Shown: piece by piece, positions 35,429 to 44,770 of the stretch
How positions within the stretch are numbered: position 1 is the first letter of the stretch
Layout: each line of letters begins with the position of its first letter
NCBI GenBank assembly: GCA_012033595.1
Contig: JAAUQL010000018.1
Coordinates: 1 to 64,000 of the forward strand
Source of the DNA: Cyclobacteriaceae bacterium
GTDB lineage: Bacteria; Bacteroidota; Bacteroidia; Cytophagales; Cyclobacteriaceae
DNA length: 64,000 bases
Reading direction: 5' to 3'
The notes under the pieces: generated by a model
The model's input: only the letters and a program-made list of their open reading frames with translations
What the model was told of the DNA's origin: nothing
Database searches by the model: none
Program-made: the position numbers and the translations under genes

Positions 35429-36463
35429 ATGGCTACAGCAAAGGAAAAGAAGACCACTACCAACAAGACATCAAAGGCTCCATTCTCAAAAGAAACATAC
35501 AAATTTTGGTATGAAAGCATGCTTTTGATGAGGAGATTTGAAGAAAAAGCTGGTCAGCTTTATGGCCAGCAAAAAATCCGGGGCTTCTGCCATTTATACA
35601 TAGGACAAGAGGCATGTGCTTCGGGAGCGATATCTGCCCTCAAAGTAGGTGACAGCTATATTACAGCTTATCGAGACCATGCACATCCGCTAGCCCTGGG
35701 CTCCGATCCCAATGCCATCATGGCAGAGCTATATGGCAAGGCCACAGGTATATCCAAAGGCAAAGGAGGCTCCATGCACATGTTCGACAAAGAGCGCCAT
35801 TTCTTTGGTGGCCATGGCATAGTTGGTGGTCAGATACCCCTGGGGATAGGCATTGCTTTTGCAGAAAAATACAACCATACCGATAAACTGTGCATCACGT
35901 ATATGGGTGACGGAGCAGTACGTCAGGGCGCCTTTCATGAATCTTTGAACCTGGCTATGTCCTATAAATTGCCCGTGATCTTTGCCATCGAAAACAATGG
36001 CTATGCCATGGGCACGTCTGTACAAAGGACTTCTAATGTCACTGAACTGTCCAGGCTTGGCGATGCCTACGATATGCCTTCAGAATGGGTGGATGCCATG
36101 AAGGTAGAAGACGTACATATCGCCGTAGCCAAGGCAGCCGAACGTGCCCGCAAAGGAGAGGGGCCTACTTTGTTGGAATTTCGCACTTACAGATACAAAG
36201 GACACTCGATGTCTGATCCGGCCAAGTACCGCACCAAAGAAGAAGTAGAGGCATACAAAAAGCGAGATCCACTGGAGCAGGTAAAGCTTTCTATGCTCAA
36301 ATACAAGTTTGCCGATGAGGAATACTTCCAGGAAATGGAGGAAAAAACCAAAAAAACAGTATTGGATTCGGTCAAATTTGCCGAGGAGTCCGAATTCCCC
36401 GACCCATCAGAAATATACAAAGATGTATATGCTCACGATGACTACCCGTTTATCAAGGATTAA
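35429..36463 (+). CDS. pdhA: Pyruvate dehydrogenase E1 component, alpha subunit
   Basis: Thiamine-diphosphate-binding alpha subunit of pyruvate dehydrogenase E1, which decarboxylates pyruvate and passes the acetyl group to E2. 344 residues. Blocks: FCHLYIGQEACASGAI, DHAHPLALG, GKGGSMHMFD, the ThDP/Mg motif MGDGAVRQGAFHESLNLA ... IENN, and the phosphorylation-loop-like YRYKGHSMSDPAKYRTKEE. The beta subunit is not adjacent, so the complex is encoded elsewhere in part. A Lys/Thr-rich N-terminal tail precedes the domain. Confidence 0.95.
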   Translation: MATAKEKKTTTNKTSKAPFSKETYKFWYESMLLMRRFEEKAGQLYGQQKIRGFCHLYIGQEACASGAISALKVGDSYITAYRDHAHPLALGSDPNAIMAELYGKATGISKGKGGSMHMFDKERHFFGGHGIVGGQIPLGIGIAFAEKYNHTDKLCITYMGDGAVRQGAFHESLNLAMSYKLPVIFAIENNGYAMGTSVQRTSNVTELSRLGDAYDMPSEWVDAMKVEDVHIAVAKAAERARKGEGPTLLEFRTYRYKGHSMSDPAKYRTKEEVEAYKKRDPLEQVKLSMLKYKFADEEYFQEMEEKTKKTVLDSVKFAEESEFPDPSEIYKDVYAHDDYPFIKD

Positions 36464-36496
36464 ACAAGGAAATATTTTTTTAATATTAATTTATAC

Positions 36497-36504
36497 TATT
36501 TTTG
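36497..36504 (+). promoter_or_regulatory. Promoter -7 element of the TPR gene
   Basis: TATTTTTG matches TAnnTTTG and lies 16 nt before the ATG at 36521, giving a very short leader. The upstream TTTG box is not clear. Confidence 0.45.
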
Positions 36505-36520
36505 CATCCTGAAATTTTGA

Positions 36521-37236
36521 ATGATGGCGAAGTCGAAGATTAAAGATAAACATGGCAAGGGTGAAGAGTTGCTCGAAAACCCGGAAGTTTTAGCTGAACA
36601 AATCAGCAAAACAGAGGAATTTATCGAGAAAAACAGGAAAATGGTTTTTATAATTGGCGGTGCAATCGCGCTGATCATTGGAGGCTATTTTATGTACAAC
36701 TATTGGATTACCCAAAGAAATGCCACCGCTCAAAATGAGATGTTTCAGGCTGTCTATTACTTTGAATCCGACAGTCTTGACAACGCACTTAATGGTGATG
36801 GCAACAACCTGGGTTTTTGGACATTATCGATAATTATTCCATGACCGAAGCAGCCAACCTGGCGCATTTCTACGCAGGAGCGAGTTTGCTCAAGAAGGGG
36901 GAATTCATTTCGGCCATCGATCACCTGGAGAAATTTTCCAGTAGCGATCTGCTCATCCAGGCCCGTGCTTACGGGCTCATTGGCGATGCCAATGTGGAGT
37001 TGGGCAACTTCGATGATGCGGTTAAATTCTATTCCAAAGCCGCAAATTACAATGCCAATGAGTTTACTTCGCCCACTTACCTGATCAAAGCTGCGGTGGT
37101 GTATGAAGAGCAAAAAGATTACAAATCGGCTCTGGACTGCTATGAGACCATAGTAGAAAAGTATGTAAATGCCAATGAGTACCAAACCGCTCGAAAACAC
37201 AAAGCGAGGTTGGAAAGCATGATCACAGCCGGATAA
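36521..37236 (+). CDS. Membrane-anchored TPR protein, YfgM-like (frameshifted in this sequence)
   Basis: Protein of about 238 residues when restored. A charged N-terminal region (residues 1-40) precedes one transmembrane helix (MVFIIGGAIALIIGGYFMYNYW) and TPR repeats on the far side (AHFYAGASLLKKGEFISAIDHLE, AYGLIGDANVELGNFDDAVKFYSKA, YLIKAAVVYEEQKDYKSALDCYETI). The two frames join as NNLGFLDIIDNYSM if one T is added to the T5 run at 36814-36818. The layout resembles YfgM-like periplasmic TPR proteins. In Bacteroidota it commonly precedes ribH, as here. Confidence 0.82.
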
Positions 37237-37256
37237 TCATAGAAAACAAAGCTTTG

Positions 37257-37289
37257 AAAGGGATAAGGCAAAAGCTTTATCCCTTTTTT
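37257..37289 (+). terminator. Intrinsic terminator of the TPR gene
   Basis: AAAGGGATAA (37257-37266) pairs perfectly with TTATCCCTTT (37277-37286) around a 10-nt loop, followed by T residues to 37289. It separates the TPR gene from ribH. Confidence 0.88.
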
Positions 37290-37309
37290 AATGTAAAACC
37301 AATAATCAC

Positions 37310-37786
37310 ATGGCGTCATCCAATAAAAACCTGAGCCACTTTAGCGAAAGGAACATCAATGATATTGCGCATTATAAATTCGGGATTTTGGTATCGGAAT
37401 GGAATTCTGAAATCACCGAGTCGCTCTATGCCGCTGCAGTAGAAACCCTGTTGCAGCACAAGGCCAGACGTGAGCATATTATTCGCAAGATGGTGCCCGG
37501 CAGCTATGAGCTTTCACTTGGGGCGCAATGGCTTGCCCAGACCGATGAAATCGATGCCGTTATTTGTCTTGGCTGTGTGATACAAGGCGAAACGCCACAC
37601 TTCGACTACATTTGCCAGGCCATTGCTAATGGGCTGACTAATGTGGCGCTCAAATACAACAAACCGGTTGTTTTTGGTGTCCTTACCACACTCACCTTGC
37701 AACAGGCGCTCGACAGAGCCGGTGGCAAACACGGTAACAAAGGAGATGAGGCCGCTGCCACCGCCATCAAAATGCTGGGATTTTAG
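37310..37786 (+). CDS. ribH: 6,7-dimethyl-8-ribityllumazine synthase
   Basis: Penultimate enzyme of riboflavin synthesis, 158 residues. Family blocks: FGILVSEWNSEITESLY, VPGSYELSLGAQWLA, the active-site IQGETPHFDYICQAIANGL with catalytic His, and VVFGVLTTLTLQQALDRAGGKHGNKGDEAA. It would assemble into the usual 60-subunit or pentameric shell. No FMN riboswitch is visible upstream. Confidence 0.96.
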   Translation: MASSNKNLSHFSERNINDIAHYKFGILVSEWNSEITESLYAAAVETLLQHKARREHIIRKMVPGSYELSLGAQWLAQTDEIDAVICLGCVIQGETPHFDYICQAIANGLTNVALKYNKPVVFGVLTTLTLQQALDRAGGKHGNKGDEAAATAIKMLGF

Positions 37787-37871
37787 ATATATTTTATGCT
37801 ATCTCCACACGAAGATTGTTCGGCATTCCATCGATAACTATTTCTTTTTTTTTATAAATTAAAACCTCTCC

Positions 37872-39200
37872 ATGTCCAACATTAAAGTATTAAAGTTTGG
37901 GGGAACTTCTGTCGGGAAGCCTTCGAGTATGCATATGGTCGCCAAAATCGTTACCGAAACTCCGGGGCCAAAAATCGTAGTGCTTTCTGCCTTATCGGGC
38001 ACCACCAACTCCCTGGTAAAGATCGGAGAAGATCTTACTGCCGGCAAGCATGCCGATGCCTCTGCGGAGATAGAATCTCTGTACACGCACTACCTGCAAT
38101 TTCAAGACAAACTGGTGCAAAAAGACGTGAGCAAGGCCAAAGCTCAATATGTAATCAATGAGCATTTTACCTTTATGCGCTCTTTGCTCAAAGTGCCATT
38201 CAATGACAATTTTACCAAAGAACTTTTGGCTCAGGGCGAGTTGATGTCCACCAAGCTTTTTTCCATTTATTTAGAAGAGGCTGGTTTCAGAAATGCCATT
38301 TTACCAGCATTGGAGTTTATGGCCATCGATGAAAATGATGAACCCAACATGGATTTTATAATTGATAACCTGGGTACTCAATTGAGAAAACATCCGGAAG
38401 AGGAGCTTTTCATCACCCAGGGCTATATTTGCCTTAATGCCGATCAAAAAATCGACAACCTGAAACGTGGGGGCAGCGACTACACCGCGTCGTTGGTTGG
38501 TGCAGCCTGCTATGCCGAACTGGTGCAAATCTGGACTGATATCGATGGCATGCACAACAACGATCCACGTGTGGTGAGCAATACCAGACCGGTGGCTGAG
38601 TTGTCTTTTGATGAGGCATCAGAGCTGGCCTACTTCGGCGCCAAGATTTTGCACCCTTCTTCAATATTGCCAGCAAAACAATACAATATACCTGTTCAGC
38701 TAAAAAACACCATGGAACCCGAAGCCTATGGCACCATGATCAGCAGTCAGGAAAAAAACAAAACCATCAAGGCTATAGCGGCCAAAGATGGCATAACTGC
38801 CATCAAGATAAAAAGTACCAGAATGTTGCTTGCCTATGGTTTCCTCAGTAGGGTATTCGATGTCTTCGAAAAGTTTAAGACGCCTATCGATATGATTACT
38901 ACCTCTGAAGTAGCAGTGTCGCTCACCATAGACAATGATGCCCGTCTCACGGAAATACTCGACGCGCTAGAGGCATTTGGAAGCGTTACCGTCGATCCCA
39001 ACCAATCCATCATTTGTATGGTCGGCAATGACGTGGTGCGCGAAAAAGGAATAGTGAAAAAGATTTTTGATTCGCTGGAAGACATACCCATCAGGATGAT
39101 ATCGTATGGGGGCAGTAAGTACAACATTTCGGTGCTTACCGAAACGCAATACAAGAAGAAAGCCCTGATAGCCCTCAACAAGGGTTTGTTTGGACTTTAA
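37872..39200 (+). CDS. Aspartate kinase
   Basis: First enzyme of the aspartate family amino acid pathway (Lys, Thr, Met), 442 residues. The kinase domain starts with VLKFGGTSVGKPSSMH and includes GRG-like LKRGGSDYTASLVGA and IWTDIDGMHNNDPR. Two ACT domains follow from about residue 300 (IKIKSTRML..FLSRVFDVFEKF and ICMVGNDVVREKGI), so feedback by an end product such as lysine or threonine is likely. Stand-alone, not fused to homoserine dehydrogenase. Confidence 0.94.
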   Translation: MSNIKVLKFGGTSVGKPSSMHMVAKIVTETPGPKIVVLSALSGTTNSLVKIGEDLTAGKHADASAEIESLYTHYLQFQDKLVQKDVSKAKAQYVINEHFTFMRSLLKVPFNDNFTKELLAQGELMSTKLFSIYLEEAGFRNAILPALEFMAIDENDEPNMDFIIDNLGTQLRKHPEEELFITQGYICLNADQKIDNLKRGGSDYTASLVGAACYAELVQIWTDIDGMHNNDPRVVSNTRPVAELSFDEASELAYFGAKILHPSSILPAKQYNIPVQLKNTMEPEAYGTMISSQEKNKTIKAIAAKDGITAIKIKSTRMLLAYGFLSRVFDVFEKFKTPIDMITTSEVAVSLTIDNDARLTEILDALEAFGSVTVDPNQSIICMVGNDVVREKGIVKKIFDSLEDIPIRMISYGGSKYNISVLTETQYKKKALIALNKGLFGL

Positions 39201-39208
39201 AAGCAATG

Positions 39209-39235
39209 AAAAAGCCGGTGATCCCGGTTTTTTTT
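39209..39235 (+). terminator. Intrinsic terminator of the aspartate kinase gene
   Basis: AAAAAGCCGG (39209-39218) pairs with CCGGTTTT (from 39224) around a short loop, with one G-U pair, followed by T residues to 39235. It begins 9 nt after the stop. Confidence 0.8.
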
Positions 39236-39290
39236 ATGGTCTGAATGTTGTATTTTCATGTTTGATTGTACTGGAAACCGGCATCACGAC

Positions 39291-40181
39291 ATGGCGAGGA
39301 TTTTTTTATTTATAGGGCTGATACTTTCTACAATGGCAGCAGTCGCTCAAACATTCGATTTGCAAGGCCACAGAGGATGCCGCGGCTTAATGCCTGAAAA
39401 TTCTATCCCGGGTTTTTTAAAAGCGATGGAATTGGGGGTGAATACCCTTGAGATGGACGTAGTTATTTCTGCCGATGGCAAAGTGGTGGTCTCCCACGAT
39501 CCTTATATTTCTGCTGATTTTTGTCTCAATGAAATTGGGAGGCAAATTACTAAGAATGAAGAGAAGAAATTGTTGATCTATCAGATGCTCTATGATGATG
39601 TGAAGCAATTCGACTGTGGATCCAAAGGTCACAAGGCCTTTCCGGAGCAGGCCAGGATGACTGTATATAAACCTTTGCTCTCGGAGGTTATTACCACCTG
39701 CGAAGCATTCGGGCAAAGTCGAAATTTGGCTCCTGTTCATTACAATATCGAGCTAAAAAGCAGCCCTGCCGGCGACATGACCTTACATCCTGAGCCTGCC
39801 TATTTTGTAGAATTGGTCTATAATGTTATCAAATGTGCTGTCCCTGCAGAAAGGATATGTATTCAGTCATTCGACATGCGCATTTTGCAAACATGGAAAT
39901 TGAAATATCCGGATTATACCTTATCTTATTTGGTTGAAAATTCGAAATCCGCTTCTAAAAACCTGGAGGAACTTGGTTTTACACCGACCATTTACAGTCC
40001 CCACTATAAATTGCTGAACCAGAAATGCATCGAGGAATTACATGCAAAATCCATCAAAGTAATCCCCTGGACGGTGAACAAAGTTGAGGACATGAGGCAG
40101 CTCAAAACCTGGGGCGTAGATGGGCTTATTACAGATTTCCCCGATTTGTATATGACTAATTTTTCCCTGACTGGGGAATAA
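39291..40181 (+). CDS. Secreted glycerophosphodiester phosphodiesterase
   Basis: GDPD-family enzyme, about 296 residues, hydrolysing glycerophosphodiesters to glycerol 3-phosphate and an alcohol. Signal peptide MARIFLFIGLILSTMAAVAQ. The catalytic motif is DLQGHRGCRGLMPENS (HR near residue 24), then LEMDVVISADGKVVVSHD with the metal-binding Glu and Asp, and the C-terminal VIPWTVNKVEDM and GVDGLITDFPD. I start at 39291 for the signal peptide; the frame opens at 39258. Probably periplasmic. Confidence 0.92.
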   Translation: MARIFLFIGLILSTMAAVAQTFDLQGHRGCRGLMPENSIPGFLKAMELGVNTLEMDVVISADGKVVVSHDPYISADFCLNEIGRQITKNEEKKLLIYQMLYDDVKQFDCGSKGHKAFPEQARMTVYKPLLSEVITTCEAFGQSRNLAPVHYNIELKSSPAGDMTLHPEPAYFVELVYNVIKCAVPAERICIQSFDMRILQTWKLKYPDYTLSYLVENSKSASKNLEELGFTPTIYSPHYKLLNQKCIEELHAKSIKVIPWTVNKVEDMRQLKTWGVDGLITDFPDLYMTNFSLTGE

Positions 40182-40215
40182 TCGCAACGTATTTTTTCTT
40201 TCACTTCAAAGACCT

Positions 40216-40223
40216 TACTTTTG
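40216..40223 (+). promoter_or_regulatory. Promoter -7 element of the adenosine kinase-like gene
   Basis: TACTTTTG matches TAnnTTTG and lies 76 nt before the start at 40300. The leader would be about 70 nt with no obvious structure. Confidence 0.4.
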
Positions 40224-40299
40224 CCGGTCTTAAAAAGCAAAATGCCGAATGCTTTGGCATCTGGCGTAGCGGCACATTGTACATTTAAAATTTTCATAA

Positions 40300-41283
40300 A
40301 TGAAAAAGGTTTTAGGCATGGGCAATGCCCTGGTGGATATTTTGGTCCGGATAAGTGATGACAAATGGTTGGATCAGTTTGATTTACCAAAAGGGAGCAT
40401 GCAATTGGTAGATAAAGAAAAATCGATCCAACTCATGCAGGCGCTCAGTCAGTTTCATTATGAGATTGCCTCCGGAGGTTCTGCTGCCAATACCATTAAT
40501 GGCCTGGCCAACCTGGATGTACCTTGTGGATATATTGGCAAAATAAATGACGATAAATTTGGGGACACTTTCAAAGCAGATATGACCCAAAAAGGGATCG
40601 ATGCCATTCTTTTCAGGGGGGTACAAGATACTGGAATTGCCACCACACTCATCAGTCCTGATTCGCAGCGTACGTTTGCCACCTTTCTGGGAGCGGCTGT
40701 AGAATTATTGCCAGAAGATCTAAAGGAGGATTTTTTTAAAGGGTATGATTTTTTCCACATAGAAGGGTATTTGGTTCAAAACCATGCTTTAATTGAAAAT
40801 GCTGTGCGTATGGCCAAAAAGCACGGCTTAAAAGTTTCTTTGGACATGGCGAGCTACAATGTTGTCGAGGGTAATATTGATTTTCTCACCAGTTTGGTGC
40901 AAGAATATGTAGATATAGTTTTTGCCAACGAAGAGGAAGCGAAAGCATTTACAGGTAGCGACCCGGAGGTGGCATTGAACCGCATCGCAGAGATGTGCGA
41001 GATTGCTGTGGTAAAAATAGGCGCAAAGGGATCTATGGTTAAAACACTCAGTGAGACGGTGGTCTGCCAAGCTATTCCTGCCACCCTCATCGACACCACC
41101 GGTGCTGGCGATCTTTACGCTTCAGGGTTTTTGTATGGCTTATCGCACGATCTTTCGCTCGATCAATGTGCCAGGCTTGGAAGTTTGCTAGCCGGCAATG
41201 TGATTGAGGTAGTCGGTCCTAAAATGGACGAAGTCCGATGGTCGAAAATAAAATCTGGTGTAATGGAAATACTTGCTTTTTAA
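40300..41283 (+). CDS. PfkB-family kinase, probably adenosine kinase
   Basis: Sugar/nucleoside kinase of the PfkB family, 327 residues. The N-terminal MGNALVDILVRI, the glycine-rich ASGGSAANTINGLANLD and the C-terminal anion-hole motif DTTGAGDLYASGFLYG (catalytic Asp) are present. Annotated adenosine kinases of Bacteroidota look like this; substrate assignment is by similarity only. The stop codon shares a TTAA with the stop of the convergent antiporter gene. Confidence 0.88.
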   Translation: MKKVLGMGNALVDILVRISDDKWLDQFDLPKGSMQLVDKEKSIQLMQALSQFHYEIASGGSAANTINGLANLDVPCGYIGKINDDKFGDTFKADMTQKGIDAILFRGVQDTGIATTLISPDSQRTFATFLGAAVELLPEDLKEDFFKGYDFFHIEGYLVQNHALIENAVRMAKKHGLKVSLDMASYNVVEGNIDFLTSLVQEYVDIVFANEEEAKAFTGSDPEVALNRIAEMCEIAVVKIGAKGSMVKTLSETVVCQAIPATLIDTTGAGDLYASGFLYGLSHDLSLDQCARLGSLLAGNVIEVVGPKMDEVRWSKIKSGVMEILAF

Positions 41284-42773
41284 ACCCGGGCAAAAGCAAA
41301 AAACACCAGCCAAATGATCAAATACAAAGGGATTAAAACAGGCAATGAGTACCTGATGATGTAGCCAAAAAAGGAGGGCATCTTAATGCCAACCTGCTCA
41401 GCGATCGACTTCACCATAAAGTTGGGCCCATTGCCAATATAGGTGAATGCACCGAAAAATACAGAAGCTATAGAAATGGCCTTGAGCATTAGCGAAGAAT
41501 CTCTAAATCCGTCACTGGCAAATTTAATGACATCTGCAATGTTGTTGATGTCGGCTCCTTGCGAGGCCATGCCAGCGGCCAAAAAGTTGAGGTAAGTTGG
41601 TGCATTGTCCAGAAAACCCGATAATATACCCGTACCCCAAAACAGGGTGTTGTGTGAGATGAGCTGAACGCCAGCAGAAGATTGAGCAAAGTTGCCTACC
41701 AATTCCAGGGCAGGCATCATAGTGCCAAATATTCCTACGAAAATGAATGCCACCTCCTTGATAGGTTCAAAATTGAATTCATTCGCCTGGAGTAATGCTT
41801 TATCGGCGGTTTTGTATGAAAAGTACGCCGCAGCCAACATGATGATTTCACGGATGAAAGAGAACTTCATGCCGTCGTAATGAATGCCCGGTACCCATGC
41901 AAATACATTGGGGTCAAGGAAGACCGCTAGGATGATGATGAGCAGCCACAAGAAATTTTTACTTCCTTTTATGCTTATTTTATTTTGGAAGTCTGTTGAA
42001 TCCTGTGTTTCCAGATCGGTATTTCTTTTGTCAAAAAAGTAGAAGGCGGATATAAGCAATATTATGCCCAACGTCCAGGGTAAAAGATTGTGTGTAAATG
42101 TCCAAAAAAATGGCACTCCTTTCAGAAAACCCAGGAATAGCGGAGGATCGCCAATAGGGGTCAATGAGCCTCCGACATTGCTCACTACGAAGATAAAGAA
42201 GATGATGTGGTAGGCTTTAATCCGTCCCTTATTTACCCTGATAAATGGCCGTATCAAAAGCATGGAGGCACCAGTGGTGCCGATGATATTGGCGATAACG
42301 GCACCTATAAGTAAGATGGCGGCATTGACGCCGGGAGTTCCTTTCTTGTCGATGGAGATCATGATGCCCCCCGAAGCGACAAACAAACCGGTCAGCAATG
42401 CGATAAACTGCACATATTCAAAGAGTGCATGAACGGGACCGTGCGTATTGCGCAATACAAAGAGATAATATGCCACCACCAAGGCCGCCAGGGCAACAGC
42501 GATTTTGGGATAATTATGATGCCAGAAATGTTCGTAAAAAAGTGGGCCGGTGGCAATCATTAGCAGCAACACTACAAATGGGATCACCAGCCACCCGGGA
42601 GGCGCATGATGGTCGGCATCGTGATCGTCCTGGATAATATGTTCGTCTATTTGAGGCGGAGTTTCCGCGTGGGTTTGGGCTTGCTGCACCGGTGATTCAA
42701 AAGTATCGGAAAAGGATATGCCGGGTAAAGAAAAGAGTGCAAAAAGTAGCAAGGCAGCGAATATATACTTCAT
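41280..42773 (-). CDS. NhaD-type sodium:proton antiporter
   Basis: Polytopic inner-membrane antiporter, 497 residues with about 12 helices, of the ArsB/NhaD permease superfamily. A signal-like first helix is followed by a His/Asp-rich periplasmic segment (residues about 40-57, DEHIIQDDHDADHHAPPG), then the permease. Blocks: ANIIGTTGASMLLIRPFIRVNKG, NVGGSLTPIGDPPLFLGFL and LDNAPTYLNFLAAG, the last typical of the ion-binding region. It would exchange Na+ (or Li+) for protons; regulation is not visible. Confidence 0.87.
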   Translation of the reverse strand: MKYIFAALLLFALFSLPGISFSDTFESPVQQAQTHAETPPQIDEHIIQDDHDADHHAPPGWLVIPFVVLLLMIATGPLFYEHFWHHNYPKIAVALAALVVAYYLFVLRNTHGPVHALFEYVQFIALLTGLFVASGGIMISIDKKGTPGVNAAILLIGAVIANIIGTTGASMLLIRPFIRVNKGRIKAYHIIFFIFVVSNVGGSLTPIGDPPLFLGFLKGVPFFWTFTHNLLPWTLGIILLISAFYFFDKRNTDLETQDSTDFQNKISIKGSKNFLWLLIIILAVFLDPNVFAWVPGIHYDGMKFSFIREIIMLAAAYFSYKTADKALLQANEFNFEPIKEVAFIFVGIFGTMMPALELVGNFAQSSAGVQLISHNTLFWGTGILSGFLDNAPTYLNFLAAGMASQGADINNIADVIKFASDGFRDSSLMLKAISIASVFFGAFTYIGNGPNFMVKSIAEQVGIKMPSFFGYIIRYSLPVLIPLYLIIWLVFFAFARV

Positions 42774-42907
42774 AAATTATTGATTTGGAATAATATAAAT
42801 ACCCATCACTAAGATTTCTGTGTCAAAGCAAAAAACGTTAAAATTAGAGCTAATTACAAAAAAATCTCGAAAGTATTAGGTGAGCTATGATACATTTTAG
42901 CGAGTAG

Positions 42908-43996
42908 TTAATTTCTATACAAAGGCTCATAAACCAGCCCCCCGGAGGAATCGGATTTGGCTCCGGTCACGGAACTCAAGGTGTTGATTTTGCCCAATGA
43001 ACGCAATAGACCGAGAAAAGCAAAAATGATGGCTTCTTTAAAGTCAATCAACTCATCATCCGGAATGTGCATTTCGATTTTTCCATTTGCATAAGACGCT
43101 ATCAGCTCGATGAGGAAGGTATTTTTGGCTCCCCCGCCTGTCACCAACATTTTGGGTTTATGGCTTATTGGATATTTTGAATAATGACTGGCGATAGTCA
43201 AACTAATCTGGTAGGCCACGTGATGACAAAAAGTATGCAACAAGTTTTCGGGGGTTTCCTCTTTCAGCAATGGGAGGATGTGCTCAGTTACCCATTCCAT
43301 TCCCAGAGATTTTGGTGGAGTATCACCATAGAACTTTAGCGCATTCAATTGCTTAAACAACGACATATCGGCGTGACCCGCTCTGGCCATTGTGCCTTCA
43401 TGGTCATATTCAAATCCTTTTTTACTTGCCAAATAGTTCAATACCGTATTCACGGGGCAGATATCGAACGCGGTACGTTTACTTTTTTGTTTAAATGAAA
43501 TATTTGAAAATCCCCCAAGATTTAGACACAAATCGTACTCATAAAAGAGCAGTTCATCACCGATTGGGACAAGAGGAGCGCCTTGGCCGCCCAGCGCGAT
43601 ATCCAAAGATCGCAAATCACAAATGGTTTTTAGCTGCGTTTGCTGCATAATGTTATAGCCGTCCCCGATTTGCAATGTAATGCCACACTGGGGCCGATGG
43701 AATATAGTGTGTCCATGCGACACTATCAGAGCGGGCTGTATGTTTATAGCATTCATAAAACCACGCGCTTGCTCTCCAAGCCAGGTTCCATACCTGAGGT
43801 CGAGCTCTTTTAGCTCAAAGGCATTCAATTCACCGGCACATTGCAATTGACGTTTCCAGGCATCGTCATACTCCACAGTTTTGCACCCCAGCACCTCAAA
43901 TTGCCAGTCACTTTTATACGAAAAGCGAACGAAAGCGATGTCTAATCCATCTAGCGAGGTTCCGGACATCATTCCGATCACATCATATTTTTTCAT
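42908..43996 (-). CDS. anmK: Anhydro-N-acetylmuramic acid kinase
   Basis: Cell-wall recycling enzyme, 362 residues: opens and phosphorylates 1,6-anhydro-MurNAc to MurNAc-6-phosphate. Actin/ASKHA fold; N-terminal IGMMSGTSLDGLDIAFV is diagnostic, followed by SHGHTIFHRP, the catalytic GGQGAPLVPIGD, LNLGGFSNIS and the nucleotide-site VTGGGAKNTFLIE. Divergent from coaX, 54 nt apart. Confidence 0.95.
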   Translation of the reverse strand: MKKYDVIGMMSGTSLDGLDIAFVRFSYKSDWQFEVLGCKTVEYDDAWKRQLQCAGELNAFELKELDLRYGTWLGEQARGFMNAINIQPALIVSHGHTIFHRPQCGITLQIGDGYNIMQQTQLKTICDLRSLDIALGGQGAPLVPIGDELLFYEYDLCLNLGGFSNISFKQKSKRTAFDICPVNTVLNYLASKKGFEYDHEGTMARAGHADMSLFKQLNALKFYGDTPPKSLGMEWVTEHILPLLKEETPENLLHTFCHHVAYQISLTIASHYSKYPISHKPKMLVTGGGAKNTFLIELIASYANGKIEMHIPDDELIDFKEAIIFAFLGLLRSLGKINTLSSVTGAKSDSSGGLVYEPLYRN

Positions 43997-44050
43997 TTAT
44001 AAAGATTAATTTTGCTGCCAGTTGTTTTGTCAATCAAATGAAAAGGGATT

Positions 44051-44770
44051 TTGAATATATGTATTGATATCGGAAATACAAGTGCCAAGCTTGGGGTTTT
44101 TGAGCATGATAATTTGTTGACGGTGCTGCCAGATTTGACGGATAAAAAATTGATTGGAATCATCAAATCGGAAAAGCCTGATCATGTGATGATTAGTAGC
44201 GTAAGAAAAGGGATAGGAAAAATAATAGCTAGATGTAAGGCACAGACTCATACCTTGGTACTTGACCATAAGACACCTTTACCCATTAGCATTGATTACG
44301 GCACCCCTCAAACACTTGGTGTAGACCGCATTTGCGCCGCTGTGGGGGCGCATTTTCTATTTCCTCATACAAATAATCTTGTGGTAGATATAGGCACCTG
44401 CATTACTTATGACCTCATCGACCACACGAGCGTATACCGCGGAGGAGCCATTTCGCCTGGTATGGATATGAAGCTGAAAGCCATGCATAAGTTCACGTCA
44501 AAGCTGCCCGTGGTGGCTTTTAGCGGCATTGCCGGCCCGATCGGTAAATCTACCAGGGAGTGTATGCTCGGTGGGGCTGTAAACGGAACCCAAGCCGAAA
44601 TAGAGGGCATGATTAAGCAATTTGGCCAGTTTTATGAAAAATTAACAATTATATTCTGTGGCGGCGGAGCTATTTTTTTTGAATCTAAAATAAAAGAACA
44701 CATCTTTGCAATCCCAAATCTAGTCCTTGTCGGGCTTAATCAGATATTGATTTTTAATTTGCATGATTAA
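44051..44770 (+). CDS. coaX: Type III pantothenate kinase
   Basis: First step of coenzyme A synthesis, type III enzyme that needs a monovalent cation and is not inhibited by CoA. 239 residues. N-terminal CIDIGNTSAKLGVFE, the TPQTLGVDRICAAVGA block and DIGTCITYDLID with GGAISPGMDM are typical. The start must be the TTG at 44051, since no ATG precedes the CIDIG strand. It overlaps the next gene by 8 nt and heads the coaX-barrel-TPR-lptC block. Confidence 0.95.
   Translation: MNICIDIGNTSAKLGVFEHDNLLTVLPDLTDKKLIGIIKSEKPDHVMISSVRKGIGKIIARCKAQTHTLVLDHKTPLPISIDYGTPQTLGVDRICAAVGAHFLFPHTNNLVVDIGTCITYDLIDHTSVYRGGAISPGMDMKLKAMHKFTSKLPVVAFSGIAGPIGKSTRECMLGGAVNGTQAEIEGMIKQFGQFYEKLTIIFCGGGAIFFESKIKEHIFAIPNLVLVGLNQILIFNLHD

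Noticed and set aside
34815-35528. A 237-codon plus-strand frame running from recF antisense through the intergenic region into pdhA.
   Set aside because: Crosses a gene, a promoter region and another gene in the wrong frame; no domain.
41280-41283. Shared TTAA between the stop codons of the adenosine kinase-like and antiporter genes.
   Set aside because: A common way for convergent genes to end; no sign of special function.
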